64,000 bases of DNA from Leptidea sinapis (lineage: Eukaryota > Arthropoda > Insecta > Lepidoptera > Pieridae), in assembly GCF_905404315.1 (NCBI RefSeq), contig NC_066283.1:4774001-4838000 (forward strand), read 5' to 3'. Of the stretch, positions 20,687 through 31,879 are shown in pieces; position 1 is the stretch's first letter, and every line of letters starts with the position of its first letter. The position numbers and the translations under genes are program-made. The notes below the pieces were generated by a model that saw only the letters and a list, made by a program, of their open reading frames with translations, made no database searches and was not told the origin of the DNA.

Positions 20687-20894
20687 AGCATTACCACGGT
20701 TGGTTGTAACTTAGCACTCAAGCTTATATACGGCACATGCTATATGAGTTAGAGTGCTAAGTTCGAGTATCCCTCATCTTCCGTTTGTGATCATCCTTCT
20801 GATGTCACTAGTCCCAATTAGATACGAGAGCGGCACTGTAATTTTCGGTAATCATGGAAGTGACACAACAGTTACAACCAACCGTGGTAATGCT
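20687..20894. mobile_element. 208-bp MITE with perfect 24-bp inverted ends
   Basis: Arms 20687-20710 and 20871-20894 are perfect reverse complements, starting AGCATTACCACGG. Just outside lies an 11-bp-arm hairpin (TTAGTTGGCAC...GTGCCAACTAA, about 20650-20678). The whole block is duplicated in tandem at 20898-21123. Confidence 0.75.
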
Positions 20895-20897
20895 ACT

Positions 20898-21123
20898 ATA
20901 AGTTAGTTGGCACTACAGCAGTGCCAACTATCAGTTAGAAGCATTACCACGGTTGGTTGTAACTTAGCACTCAAGCTTATATACGGCACATGCTATATGA
21001 GTTAGAGTGCTAAGTTCGAGTATCCCTCATCTTCCGTTTGTGATCGTCCTTCTGATGTCACTAGTCCCAATTAGATACGAGAGCGGCACTGAAATTTTCG
21101 GGAGTCATGGAAGTGACACAACA
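20898..21123. repeat. Second, truncated copy of the MITE block
   Basis: Direct repeat of about 20645-20870, with a handful of substitutions. The right arm is missing because the mariner sequence begins at about 21124. The order shows the tandem duplication came before the mariner insertion or a deletion at its edge. Confidence 0.75.
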
Positions 21124-21129
21124 TTACTA

Positions 21130-22198
21130 TTTAAAAATGTATTTATTGCTTTTCGAAGTATTCTCCGCGAAATTTGAAACATTTTTCCATACCAAGGAAC
21201 CAATCATTGAAGCAACCATTCCATTCGGAAGTTGGGGTCTCCAAAATGGCCGTTTTGTAGCCGTCCACAGCTTCTTCAGGTGATAATAATCTCTGACCAC
21301 GCAATTTATTCTTTATTTTAGCGAAAGTATAGAAATCATTAGGGCTTAGGTCGGCGCTGTACGGCGGATGATCTCATAATTCCATGTATTCTTGCTCTAA
21401 AAACTCTTTTGTTCTGTGCGCGGTGTGAGAACTCGCATTGTCGTGATGGAGGATGATGCGGCGGTTGCAGTTCTCTTTACGGAGGTCAGAAACGACCTGT
21501 GGCAAACAAATGCTAGCATACCATTCTGCAGTAACCGTTCTTTGTCCGTTGCTCAAGAGGAATAGTCGCAACATGGCCGGTTTTCGAGACAAATGTGGCC
21601 ACAATTTTTTTGCAACACTCCGTGAACGAACAATTTTTGTTGGCTTTAACTCATTTTCGAACACCCAAACTCGTGACTTGTTTTTTGTTTCGGGTTCGTA
21701 CGCGTATATCCAGGATTGATGACCTGGCCTTTTACGAGGAACAGCATTTGAGGATCCTGCGTGGAATCTTTCGAGAGTTCTGACGTACTAAGTAACGCGA
21801 GCCGCTTTTTGCTCTTCACAGAGCAAATGCGGTATCCATCGGCGAAACAACTTTTTTACACCTAATTGTTCATGCAAGATTATTTGTATTTGACTCATGC
21901 CAATGTCTAAAGTTGCCTGAATTGCGCGGTATGTCACATATCGATCTTTCTCAATCAGCTTACGCACAGCATCAACGTTTTCTTTGGTGACTGCAGTTTT
22001 TGGACGACCTTGTCGGGGATCATCGCTGAGCTTGACACGTCCACGTTGAAATTCAGCAAACCAGCGATAAATTGTGGTTTTGGATGGGGCTTCATCACCA
22101 AATGCAGAAATCATCCGGTCAACACATTGTTTTTGTCTTAAACCACTTCGAAAGTCATAATAAATCATCGCTCTAGAATTTTCTCTAGTCAATTCCAT
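21130..22198 (-). pseudogene. Mariner transposase, inactive
   Basis: The N-terminal part (21788-22198) is open: MELTRENSRAMIYYDF, GDEAPSKTTIYRWFAEF and GRPKTAVT form the paired helix-turn-helix region, and LFRRWIPHLL follows. The frame then breaks near 21780. In the catalytic domain the expected first aspartate of GDESW is replaced: the sequence reads PGHQSWIYAYEPETK. The second and third aspartates are present (LHHDNASSHTA, PPYSADLSPNDF). A stop follows EYMEL at 21374. Broken frame plus lost catalytic Asp means no active enzyme. Confidence 0.88.
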
Positions 22199-22735
22199 TT
22201 TCTCACAAGTTTGACAAGACCTTGTGACTAGACCGAGAATCTTTTTTAAATAAATAAATGGTATTCGATTTTTAAAACCAATGATTTTTCAAATAAAAAG
22301 ATTTTAATATGACAGGAACAGTGGTAATATTCCATTCCCGACACTTTTAGTGAAGCCTATGTAGCACCTTCTGTGCTTAATCCTAGGAGATACTCCCAAG
22401 GTAGTCGCCTCCGAAGACTTATAGAGGGCATTTGCCCAAATCCAACCTCAAGTGGTGTTTAGTGGGTAGGCATTTAGGTTTCACGTGAGTCCCACATAAC
22501 CAACGTAGATGGCTGCGTTGGTATGCCTGAGCATCCCCCTCCCATCGTTCTTCCGAAGGGTAACCCTTTCCTTCCCTAGCCTCTTTCCTTAATTTTTTTT
22601 TCGCCCAGACGGTATATATTACTTATTGTAAATTCTTTGTGGAAATCCTGCCCAAACACAGTGATTATAAGAATTGTGTGTGTTTAAATAATAAATAAAT
22701 AAATAAATGTCTTCTTAATATGATCACAAACTTAC
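22199..22735. mobile_element. Mariner end and LINE 3'-terminal fragment
   Basis: 22199-22320 is probably the mariner 5' untranslated part and terminus. From about 22321 to 22708 the sequence (GAGATACTCCCAAGG, CATCCCCCTCCCATCG, TCCTGCCCAAACACAG) ends in AATAAATAAATAAATAAATG. Such a 4-bp microsatellite tail is typical of a non-LTR element 3' end. No ORF. Confidence 0.45.
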
Positions 22736-22919
22736 TTGGAACTAAACACAATAGTCTGCGGTAGTATATAATGTTCAAATTGCTGCACACACAGGATCTG
22801 ACCCCTGGTCTGAATAGATGTTGGTCTTTTCTTCCTCACCAGGCGGATAGCATCGTTGGCTCTGATACGCAGAGAGTACACCAAATAACATGCTATCAAC
22901 ACACCTGTCCTTCCTAAGC
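22736..22919 (-). CDS. PTPDC1: Host exon of a PTPDC1-like protein tyrosine phosphatase
   Basis: A 184-nt exon on the minus strand, bounded by TTTTTTCCAG (acceptor) and GTAAGT (donor). In phase it encodes LGRTGVLIACYLVYSLRI, then RANDAIRLVRKKRP and TRGQILCVQQFEHYI. The GRTG belongs to the phosphatase P-loop (Cys-x5-Arg), whose catalytic Cys would lie in the preceding exon; the Gly codon before Leu is split by the intron. The downstream TRGQxLCVxxFE string is characteristic of protein tyrosine phosphatase domain-containing protein 1, a cytoplasmic phosphatase linked to cilia and centrosomes in vertebrates. This exon is too short to stand out as an ORF and is surrounded by transposons. I found no other exon of the gene in the window. 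Confidence 0.85.
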
Positions 22920-23044
22920 CTGGAAAAAATGCAGAAAAGTTTTACAAGAAGAACATGACTGTAGTAGGTTACAGTTCTTGATTCGATTTTACGAACCCCT
23001 ACTTGCCATGGCCCTAAGCATAGACTTGTTATATAATAGAGTAT

Positions 23045-23290
23045 GCGATGTATATGCTTTTACAACAAGATCCCAGAAAACGTTCAAACAAAATAAAAAA
23101 GGTTAATGTGGTAAAGGTAATGATGCCACAGATTGGGAATTCAGCGACCGCTCTCAGGCTATTAAAAATAATATTTATTGTACTATATTACATTGTTTTT
23201 ATGAAAAAAAGGAAGCCCCCTGAATTTCTTGCGTTCTTCATAGATCTGAGTCATACTTTTTCGAATGGGTAGTAATTGTTGAGTTTCAAT
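23045..23290 (+). mobile_element. SINE-like retroposon (family S)
   Basis: Shares GATGTATATGCTTTTACAAC, AAGATCCCAGAAAA, CACAGATTGGGAATTC, CTCAGGCTATTAAA and GAATGGGTAGTA with copies at 37586, 48946 and 57984. More diverged, and lacks the clear TTTGAATTTGAA tail. It lies directly upstream (minus-strand sense) of the phosphatase exon, inside its intron. Confidence 0.65.
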
Positions 23291-23332
23291 AACGGAGATA
23301 TAGCAAGATAGAAAAGAAAATCGAATCTATTG

Positions 23333-23512
23333 TTACTGTAACCGATTTGGATTGTCAAGTCGTAAACAGTCAGCCACCCTTGGAATTAGCTCCTTAGTAT
23401 TATGAATATTAAACCTGGCTTTTTCATCGTATCTCCCTAAAACGCGACCCCTTGCTACTCTTGTTCTTATACAATACCTACCAGAACTAATCTGGGTATT
23501 AACCAACCTCAT
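23333..23512 (-). CDS. Unrecognised small open frame
   Basis: Minus-strand frame of 59 codons (MRLVNTQISSGRYCIRTRVA ... LRLDNPNRLQ stop). It can be read a further 16 codons upstream to an AG that could be a splice acceptor. Composition is protein-like (basic, varied), but no motif is recognised. It could be another host exon or a piece of transposon. It does not resemble the PTPDC1 exon expected before the P-loop. Confidence 0.25.
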   Translation of the reverse strand: MRLVNTQISSGRYCIRTRVARGRVLGRYDEKARFNIHNTKELIPRVADCLRLDNPNRLQ

Positions 23513-23692
23513 TTTGGGAAATGTTTGAGCCTCAATAGCTTTTGATCCCGAACCCTAAAAACCCAAATTAACTGTTGCTTCTCAATATATTTTTGATAAT
23601 GTTCTGTATGTTCATAAGCACATTGAGGAATTTTATAGAAACTGTGACATTCATAATGTTAACACGAGGAACAAACATTAACTTGTTATGCC

Positions 23693-26045
23693 TTTTTTTA
23701 TGGAATAGGAGGACAAACGAGCGTACGGGTCACCTGTTGTTAAGTAATCACCGCCGCCCACAATATCTTGCAACACCAGAGGAATCACAGGAGCGTTGCC
23801 GGCCTTTAAGGAAGGTGTAAGCGCTTTTTTTGAAGGTACCCATGTCGTATCGTCCCGGAAACACCGCACAAGGAAGCTCATTCCACAGCTTTGTAGTACG
23901 TGGAAGAAAGCTCCTTGAAAACCGCATTGTGGAGGACCGCCACACATCCAGATGGTGAGGATGATATCCTAACTTGTGGCGTGTCGTGCGAAGGTGGAAT
24001 TCGGCGGCAGGAATCAGGTTAAACAGCTCTTCGGAACACTCCCCATGATAAATGCGGTAGAAGACACACAATGAAGCAACGTCTCTACGCAACGCCAAGT
24101 GATCCAGCCGTTCACAGAGCACTGGGTCCTCGACAATTCGAGCTGCTCTGCGTTGCACGCGGTCAAATGGATCGAGCTGATACTGGGGTGCGCCAGACCA
24201 GAGATGACAGCAATACTCCATGTGTGGCCGGACCTGCGCTTTGTAGAGCGCTAGTATGTGGGCCGGCTTGAAGTATTGCTGTGCTCTATTAATGACGCCC
24301 AGTTTCTTTGAAGCCAATTTGGCTTTGCCTTCCAGATGACCACGAAATTGGCAATCGCTCGAGATTTCGAGACCCAGTATTCCGATACTAGGCGAGGCTT
24401 TGAGGGAAGTGTTGTCGAAGAGCGGTGATACGGCGGTGATGTATACGGCATCACTAGTGCTGTCGTCTGCATAGCAATGAATGTTGGAAGTGTCAAAAAT
24501 ATCATTGATAGCAAACAGCCTTGGGGCACTCCAGCATTCACGGGCTTCGGGTTCGAGCAATATCCGTCGACAACGACCTGTATGCTGCGCCCAGTGAGGA
24601 AGCTGGAGGTCCACTTGCACAAGCTCTCGGGAAGCCCAAATGATGGAAGTTTTGAGAGGAGCGCCTTGTGCCATACACGATCAAAGGCCTTCGCTATATC
24701 TAGGCTAACTGCCAGGCCTTCCCCCTTGCTTTCAATAGCCGCAGCCCATCTATGTGTTAGGTATACCAGAAGATCACTTGCCGACCGACCATGGCGAAAC
24801 CCGTATTGTCGGTCGTTGATCATCTGGTGACCCTCAAGGTATACCAAGAGCTGGGCTAATTATGCTCTCCATGATTTTGGAGAGCAGGGACGTAATAGCA
24901 ATAGGCCTGTAGTTTGCCGGATCCGAACTGTCTCCTTTTTTTTGGATCGGTTGGACAAGGGCTGACTTCCATGAGTCAGGGACTACGCCTTTAGAATAAG
25001 CAGTGTCAACTCAGGGGCACACGTTCTTAGCACGATGGGAGAAATGCCATCCGGCACGCTCGACTTCCTGACGTCCAACGAAAACAGAGCTCGCCTTACA
25101 GTTTTCTGTCTGAACTGTACTTCAGGCGTAGAGCTCTGACACCGGGTTGGTAGGCGGTGTTTTTCCGTTGCCGTCAAGAGACGAGTTGGAGGCGAAAAGA
25201 GCGCACAAGAGCTCGGCTTTCTCTTTTGCCGTATGAGCCAGGTTGTCATTCCTCATGTGCAACGGCGGCATGGACGGCTGGCTGAAGTTACCAAGAGCAG
25301 CTTTCGACAACGACCAGAACTTGCGTGTTCCGGTCGGGTAACTGGAAAGCTGCTCGCCGATTTTGACGACGTGTTTTGACTTTGCACGGGCGATTTGCCG
25401 CTTAAAAAATCTGGAGGCACGGTTGTATTTCCTCTTAAGAACTATGCAGTTTGGATCCTTTGTGCCCAGCGCCGCAATCCAAGCTCGATACGCCTGTTTT
25501 TTGCAGTCAGATGCTGCTTTAACTGACGCGTCGAACCAGGGCCGTGATCTGCCACCGATCGGTACTACAGAGTTTGGTATAAAAATATCCATGCCCTGCA
25601 GTATCACATCGGCTACTGCAACGGCGCAGGCACTAGGATCATCCGAAGGGAAACAAACCCTGCCCTAAGGGTGAGATGCAAAAAAGGAACGCATCCTATC
25701 CCAATCTGCTGACTTGTAGTACCAAACGCGGCGGGTCGCTGGTGGTCAGCGACGTTGGCGTCGGATAGGCACTACACTCCTGACCAGGCAATGGTCGGAC
25801 GTTCCGAGAGGGGCGTTGACAAAGACCTGGTAACCATCGGGATGTGTAGTCTGCAGAAGATCCAATAAGGACGGCATGTGGCTATCCACATCCGGGAGCC
25901 GCGTTGGCGACTCAACCAATTGGGACAGACCATACGCCTATGCAAAATTATGCACAGATCGCCCTGCATAGTCTGTGGTACGTGATCCAAGCCATTCGGC
26001 ATTGTGCCCGTTGAAATCACCCAAGACTACGATTTCTTATCCAGA
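23693..26045 (-). pseudogene. Jockey-type LINE, about 2.35 kb, 5'-truncated
   Basis: Minus strand, ending in an A-run at 23693-23699. Order of parts: end of the AP-type endonuclease (about 25772-26045, reading through GDFNGHNAEW-like, LVESPTRLP-like and TSDHC-like boxes in shifting frames), then linker and thumb-proximal region (25122-25607, SRPWFDASVKAA, KRKYNRASRFFKRQIARAKS). Next comes reverse transcriptase (24251-24847: QYGFRHGRSASDLL, VSLDIAKAFDRVWH, AGVPQGCLLS, HCYADDS), then the C-terminal region (to 23748: KLASKKLGVINRAQQYF, RRAARIVEDPVLCERLDHLA, FFNELP-like end). Several frame changes; not active. Confidence 0.85.
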
Positions 26046-26487
26046 ACCTATACTTTTTTGACTTAGAAATATCTATATATTAGCAACAGGTACAAATAAT
26101 TCAGTCATTGACATTTTATTATATAATATGACAATTATTCATGCAACGTGTAGGTTCGGGGTACTTCAACAAAGTTTGCCGTGTCAGCACTTTTAATTAC
26201 CTACATAAATATATTAATATAAAGTCCCGATTGTTACTCAGAATTACGGAACCCTAAATATTATCTTATCTTACCTCGAACTATAATAATCAACACACTC
26301 AAAAGTTGCAAATTATTATTTATTTATATTAAGGTGGTAGTTTATGTTGTTATCTTATTTAAAAGTCACGAATTTTCTGTTAAAAATTAATGAATACTTT
26401 TGTATCATATCACAGTGTTTCGCTCGTTCCAAAAATACACGTTACTCGTATGTAATAAATTCTTCAGTTATTTACAGTGTTGATACG

Positions 26488-27498
26488 ATGTGGACGAATA
26501 TTTTGCTTGCCTTCCTAATTATAATTTTAATAATCTTTGCGGTTTACTTTTGTTGTTGTGTGAGTGCTGCACTAATTCGGTTTATACTTGAGCCAACCAT
26601 CGCTTTATGTAATTGTACCACCAGGCTAGATGGCAAAACAGCTTTGGTGACAGGAGGTAACTCTGGCATTGGCTTCGAAACAGCAAAAGATTTAGCAAAT
26701 CGAGGGGCCAGGGTAATAATTGCAGACATTAACAACGCCGAAACAGCTGTTGCTAATATTATTCAGTCCACTGACAATCCAAACGTAGAATACATACATA
26801 TAGATCTATCTAAATTCAACAGTATACGATTGTTTGCTGATATATTTAACAAGACTGTAGATCAATTAGATATACTTGTAAATAATGCTGGTTGCTATAC
26901 GTTTAAGAAATACACAACAGAAGACGGGATGGATTTAATAATGCAAGTCAACTACCTCGGACCGTTTCTTATGACAAAATTAATCATGGAGAAATTATTG
27001 AAATCACCTCAATGTAGAATCGTTAATGTAACTTCTGGTGTTTATACAATAGGAAGTGTGGATTTTGAAGATTTGTCGGGAAATCGGACATCGAATTTCT
27101 TCTTAAGATACGCGAATAGTAAATTGTGTGTATCTTTGTGGACCAAGGCATTGGCGAGAGATTTTTCATCGAATGTATCAGTGTTTTATGTGCATCCAGG
27201 AATGGTGACATCGAATATGTTGTTTGATGGAAAGTCAAGCTACGGTCGGTTTATTAACGCTACTTTGGGTCGATATTACAGAAACTGTTTCGAAGGCGCT
27301 CAAACAACAATACACTGCTGTGTTGCGCCATGTTTAGAGAAATACTCTGGAAGGTACTTCTCGAACTGTGAACTCCAGGATAAAGCAAAACTACGGAACG
27401 AGGAGGATCTAGTGGAAAAGCTTTGGGTGCAGACAAATTTGTTTCTGAACAATTACGAAGTTTCCATAAAATCTTGTGAAAGTATTAAAACTAGTTGA
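26488..27498 (+). CDS. Short-chain dehydrogenase/reductase (retinol-dehydrogenase-like), copy 1
   Basis: 336 residues, single exon, intact. Residues 5-32 form a hydrophobic membrane anchor, followed by a short linker with Cys41/Cys43. The Rossmann motif TGGNSGIG is at 55-62; NNAG at 132-135; the catalytic tetrad is Asn155, Ser183, Tyr208 and Lys212 (YANSK). Closest in layout to the membrane-bound retinol dehydrogenase 11-14 group, which reduce or oxidise retinoids and lipid aldehydes at the endoplasmic reticulum. Asp80 at the end of beta-strand 2 (VIIADIN) favours NAD(H) rather than NADP(H). I chose the start at 26488 because all paralogues begin MWTNILL/MWSNILL there; an in-frame ATG at 26344 is not conserved. 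TTTACAG upstream may be a 5'UTR splice acceptor. Confidence 0.9.
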   Translation: MWTNILLAFLIIILIIFAVYFCCCVSAALIRFILEPTIALCNCTTRLDGKTALVTGGNSGIGFETAKDLANRGARVIIADINNAETAVANIIQSTDNPNVEYIHIDLSKFNSIRLFADIFNKTVDQLDILVNNAGCYTFKKYTTEDGMDLIMQVNYLGPFLMTKLIMEKLLKSPQCRIVNVTSGVYTIGSVDFEDLSGNRTSNFFLRYANSKLCVSLWTKALARDFSSNVSVFYVHPGMVTSNMLFDGKSSYGRFINATLGRYYRNCFEGAQTTIHCCVAPCLEKYSGRYFSNCELQDKAKLRNEEDLVEKLWVQTNLFLNNYEVSIKSCESIKTS

Positions 27499-28261
27499 AT
27501 ATAAAGTTAAATATGGTTACTGTAAGTTATTTTTTTTAATACTTGGTAAGCTTATTCACAAATTGTCTTTTATAAACTGCCATATATTAATATTCAATGA
27601 ATTTTGTGGAGATAGTGATTCAATATTCAATAATTGTTTTACATTATATACGCAGACTGTAACCAAATTGGCTATTTTTGATACTTTAAATATAATAAAT
27701 AATACAAGTAGTATGCATTGTTTCATCTGTTCGTTTTTTTACATATATATAATATTGCATAACTTATTAAGAATCTTTATTTCTCATAAGAATTAACAAT
27801 TCACTTACTGAGAAAACTTAAATTAACTTAAAAGTAAGTAGTAAACTTACTATTTTTTCCGAAACGAAATTATTGCAGGAGTGAATTATTTTTTTAATTG
27901 AAGGTAATCATTTTCTTATCATATTTCAATTCGAGTATACACAAAACTTGGTAAACTTAGCTTCTAAAAAACCACATAGGTTACAATAATGCTAATAATT
28001 ACAACTTAACCTATTAATTAAATTAAAATCCTTACCTATTAACTAAGTAACTAATTAAATATGTTAAAAACAGTGAAAATATTGTGAGTATTAAAAAGAA
28101 TAATAACTTAATAAGTACGTTTATATTGTCATAATATCTGCTATAATTTTTTAATAGATAATCTGTAGTTAATGATAAGTTAAGTTAAGTTTTGCCGCTC
28201 AATGAAGGTCAGCTCATTTAGCAAGCGAGGTTTGAGGTAATCGGCAGTTCGTTCACATGAT

Positions 28262-28953
28262 TAAGGCCTATCAAAGACGACGGACTATGCGTGACGCACT
28301 TTTTAGTCTGTGATAGTAAAACCTATTCAACTTACAATTAAAAGCAGTAAGGCATAAGACGCGCAAAAAGTCTGACACCCAAAATAACCTCGCATATCTG
28401 ACAGACCAACTCATTCATCGCGCAGTGTGCCATTCTTGCCCGTGCTGTTAATAAAATCTTATCGATAAAATCGGTTTATTTTTAGTTCGAGGAATTCGAT
28501 AGTATGATGTATTTTCAAAATGTTTTTTTTTTTTCAGGAAAAAGTTAAATTTATATCTAAACTTTTTAAAGCAGTTTTCAATATAATTAGCAACTTATTA
28601 TACTTAGTAACAGACATTTTATAAAATTTGAAAAATTTATTTGGATATAGTTTTAGAATTGAATGGTTATTAAACGGTCCCTTTTATAATCTTTCTGAAA
28701 GAATAGAATGAACCCAAAATTCTTTATTTATTCTTTTTTTTTTGTATCTCAAGTACGAAATAATACACTGCAATCTTTGTACTTCTATTGCGTGTACATC
28801 CCTGAAGTTCTGCCCACAAAATGACCGAAAATGTACGTCGTGTGCTTTGAGTCTGTGAAGTATCTGCCAAAGACATTATGCGCGCAATACAGATTTTTTG
28901 TGTGCCACAGACTCGATAACACAAAAAGTGTGTCGTCTGTGATAGGCCTAAAT
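28262..28953. repeat. Imperfect inverted repeat, possible MITE-like foldback
   Basis: TAAGGCCTATCAAAGACGAC near 28262 and its imperfect reverse complement (GTCTGTGATAGGCCTA, ending 28953) enclose about 690 bp. ACTTTTTAGTCTGTG and CACAGACTCGATAAC extend the pairing. Duplicated at about 42004-42691. Ends are not sharp. Confidence 0.35.
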
Positions 28954-29957
28954 AAAACGAGTTCGTTCGCGGCTGTACACTTTGCAGGCTCGGAGAATCG
29001 TCAACCGGTTCCGATTCTTAGCTCGTGTTTCTACAGGGTGATCGACCTTTTGCAACTTTCTTTTGTCATTGAAAATATTGGCACGATATTGTAAGCTAGT
29101 ACAATAATAGGCAATATTTTGCAATGTTGAAATATTTCATTGTTGTTACCTTTAGGGCTTAGATCATTTTAACGTCTGGATAGACTGTGACAGCTGCGGA
29201 AACGTCAAAAAAAATTGAGTGCAACATTTAATGCACGCGGACTAACACAAAGTGACATTTAAATCACGAGTGTGAGGCGTTGCGTGTCACGCACATTAAA
29301 GTAATAATCCTGGGATGTTTTCATCGGTTGTCTACCAGCAAGACGCTCTGTCTAGATGTACAAATTATCTAAGTGGTTTTGATTCAATTTGCTAGGAATA
29401 TTTGCGGAAAAATCTTTTTAAATTCGTTTTTATTTATTTCCTTCAGATATGAGGAATATGTATAGCCATAGCTTGTTAAACAAATTGGAATCTAGATTCC
29501 GCTAATGAATTATAAAGAATAATTTTCACATTAAAATTTCACAAAACTTATTGCAAATATTATGTTCGATGTGGTCGCTCTAGTTGTATTTTGAGTCAAT
29601 TATTAGTTCAAGGTATTTGTGTGTGTCTACTATAATATCAATCGTAGGACACCTAATTATGATTATGTGAAATTAAAGAGTTATGTGTAGAGTACTTCTT
29701 TATTGCGTTTGGAAAAAAAAATTAGAATGACATATACGTTGCGCGCGCAAATTGACATCTTAAAATAACAACATGAAGTTGGCTTTTACGTGTCTCTAAA
29801 ATTATTTAAAGTGGTTATTCCAAAGAGTATAACATGATATAGGGAAAAGAGAGCCCTCTCTACGCATTATGAGCTGTCTATTTGAAAACTAGCGCCATCT
29901 GGAGATTGGCCTCGAAAGTAACAATAAAAAAGCTTCAAATAATAAAATTCATTTTTA

Positions 29958-30070
29958 ATGTTGTGACGCAATTAAATAAATAACTCTATTTTTTAATGTA
30001 GGTATTGCAATTTTTTACAATTTTTGTTGAAATTGCGCGTAGACTTAGTTATTTAATTTTGTCACAACAT
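29958..30070. mobile_element. 113-bp palindromic MITE
   Basis: Arms ATGTTGTGACGCAATTAAAT and, at 30041-30070, the reverse complement of ATGTTGTGACAAAATTAAAT; about 32 bp pair with few mismatches. The same element at 43690-43802 has even better matched arms. A short foldback of this kind is typical of Tc1/mariner-derived or hAT-derived MITEs. Confidence 0.6.
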
Positions 30071-30995
30071 AGAACATAAAGGATGCATTTAGTAGTGCAA
30101 ATATGCAAAATGGAACACGAGAGCTACATACAATATGCGGAAAGGCTAGAAGTAGCCGCCATTTTATGACCATTGGGCACAAGTGACACAAAGAAAAGTT
30201 GAAAGGTTTCAAAGCGAGTGACAGCTGACAAAGCTTTCATTTTCGGGGCAACTAACAGATGGCACTACAGTCTTCTGAAAACGTCACTTTAAGGCGTCTG
30301 TCCCACCCCTCGGTTTTTCTTTATTTATGTATATCTTTAACATACGTGTTTCATGTTAATGGGGATAAAAATAAAATCATACGTACTTAGCATGTGTGTG
30401 TATATTTAAATTATGGACATAAATGATTATAAACGTTTATTTTTAAATTTAAAGTGCATTTATATATTAGAGGTTAATTTTCGGATAAGTATTCTTATTA
30501 TTTATTTACATTATATATACCTTAATTAAATTTTTGATAATTAAATCTAATATTAAAACTGAGTGATTGATTTGAGGTTTTATATTTCTTTTTGCTTAAG
30601 TAAATTGTAATTGTTTTGTTCGACCATTTATCATTTTTAAAACATCAAATCATTTATTATGTTATAAAGCTTTTTATATATAATTTCTAGCTCGTGAATA
30701 GTTTTTGTCATATTTCTTGCTCTCATTCCTCTTAGGCCGGCAAAACAAATGACGGCGTAAGAAAGCCAGCAAAAATCGAGAGACAGATAGATCATCAGTG
30801 ATTATTCCCTTTAAACAACTGCAAATTACAGATTAAAATATAAAAAAATCACTTAGTGATCTAATGTAGCTTACTGTGCTAATCCTTTAGTTATATAAAT
30901 TATATAGATAAGTACAATGCTAAGTTTATTACAAAAATGTTCATAGAATGCTCATTGATGTTGATGACAATGAAAAAAATGTAAGTATACTGAAA

Positions 30996-31262
30996 TCTAA
31001 ATATATATAACTCAAAGGTGACTGACTGACATAGTGATCTATCAACACAGCTCAAGCCACTGGACGGATCGGGCTGAAATTTGGCATGCGGGTAGATGTT
31101 ATGACGTAGGCATCCGCTAAGAAGGATTTAAGGATTTTGATTAATTCTATCCCCAAGGGGATAAAATAGGGGATGAAAATTTGTCAATTTTAAACCGATC
31201 GGGCTGAGACTTTGCATGCATAAAGCTACTATGACGTAGCATCCCCACAAAGGATTATGAGA
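30996..31262 (+). repeat. Helitron-like repeat fragment
   Basis: Starts A|TCTAAATATATATAACTC, followed by GGTGACTGACTGAC, GGACGGATCGGGCTGAAATT, then CCCCAAGGGGATAAAATAGGGG and a second GATCGGGCTGAGAC. The 5' TC after A fits a Helitron start; no CTAG end was found. Block B copy at 44734 lacks about 46 bp of the middle. Confidence 0.45.
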
Positions 31263-31879
31263 TGCAGGCTATATAAGATTAGTAACTTTTCCATTTAAAA
31301 TATACGAATTTCTGTATGCTAGTGCCATCCACATTGCCAATAATTGGCGCTTTTACGATTATATTTATTTCCATTGGCATAATATATAACATATATACAG
31401 ACAGAAATAATTATTAAATGCAGAATTTGTGTCTGGCTATCATAATACTGTTTAATAATTCTGTTTTCGTACAAATATGTAACATGTTTTAATTCTGTTA
31501 AATTTCGTAATATAAAAAAGATAAAAATATACTGAGCTGTTGCCAAACCGAACCGTTGCTTACACCTATCAATTGTTAACAACTATGTTACCACTATTCA
31601 TACAAATAAATCATTTCATTTCTACATTTCTTGTAAGTTAACCAAAAATAATCATACAAATTACAAAATGTCGAACAATTAAAAAAATCAAGGAACCTAT
31701 AGTGAACATCAATACACAAGTATTGAACCAATGGACACCCAATAACCTAACGTTAACCTGAAAAATTTAGTTAAGCTAAGCTCGGAATTTCCCTGCGAAA
31801 TCGAATCACAAATGGGGCGATCTGTAGGATCACTAAAGTCACCGAAATAGCCCAGATAGTTGCGAAGCTGAAGTGGTAG
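31263..31879. other. Noncoding, duplicated
   Basis: No gene seen. Matches 44965-45620 in block B, which carries an extra AT-rich insertion of about 45 bp near 45230-45285. Confidence 0.5.

Larger units (their letters stand above)
27499..30995. other. Long noncoding stretch of block A
   Basis: No gene recognised. It is duplicated almost exactly at 41232-44733. It holds two fold-back structures listed separately (28262-28953 and 29958-30070). An open frame at 28831-29094 is kept in both copies, but only because the DNA was duplicated recently. Confidence 0.55.

Noticed and set aside
26344..26487. Upstream ATG at 26344 extending SDR copy 1 by 48 residues
   Set aside because: Not conserved in paralogues, which align only from MWTNILL; the extension reads like untranslated leader.
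28724..29094. Open frames on both strands (28724-28924 minus, 28831-29094 plus), repeated at 42423-42832
   Set aside because: Conservation is explained by recent block duplication; the frames overlap each other on opposite strands and have no recognisable motif.
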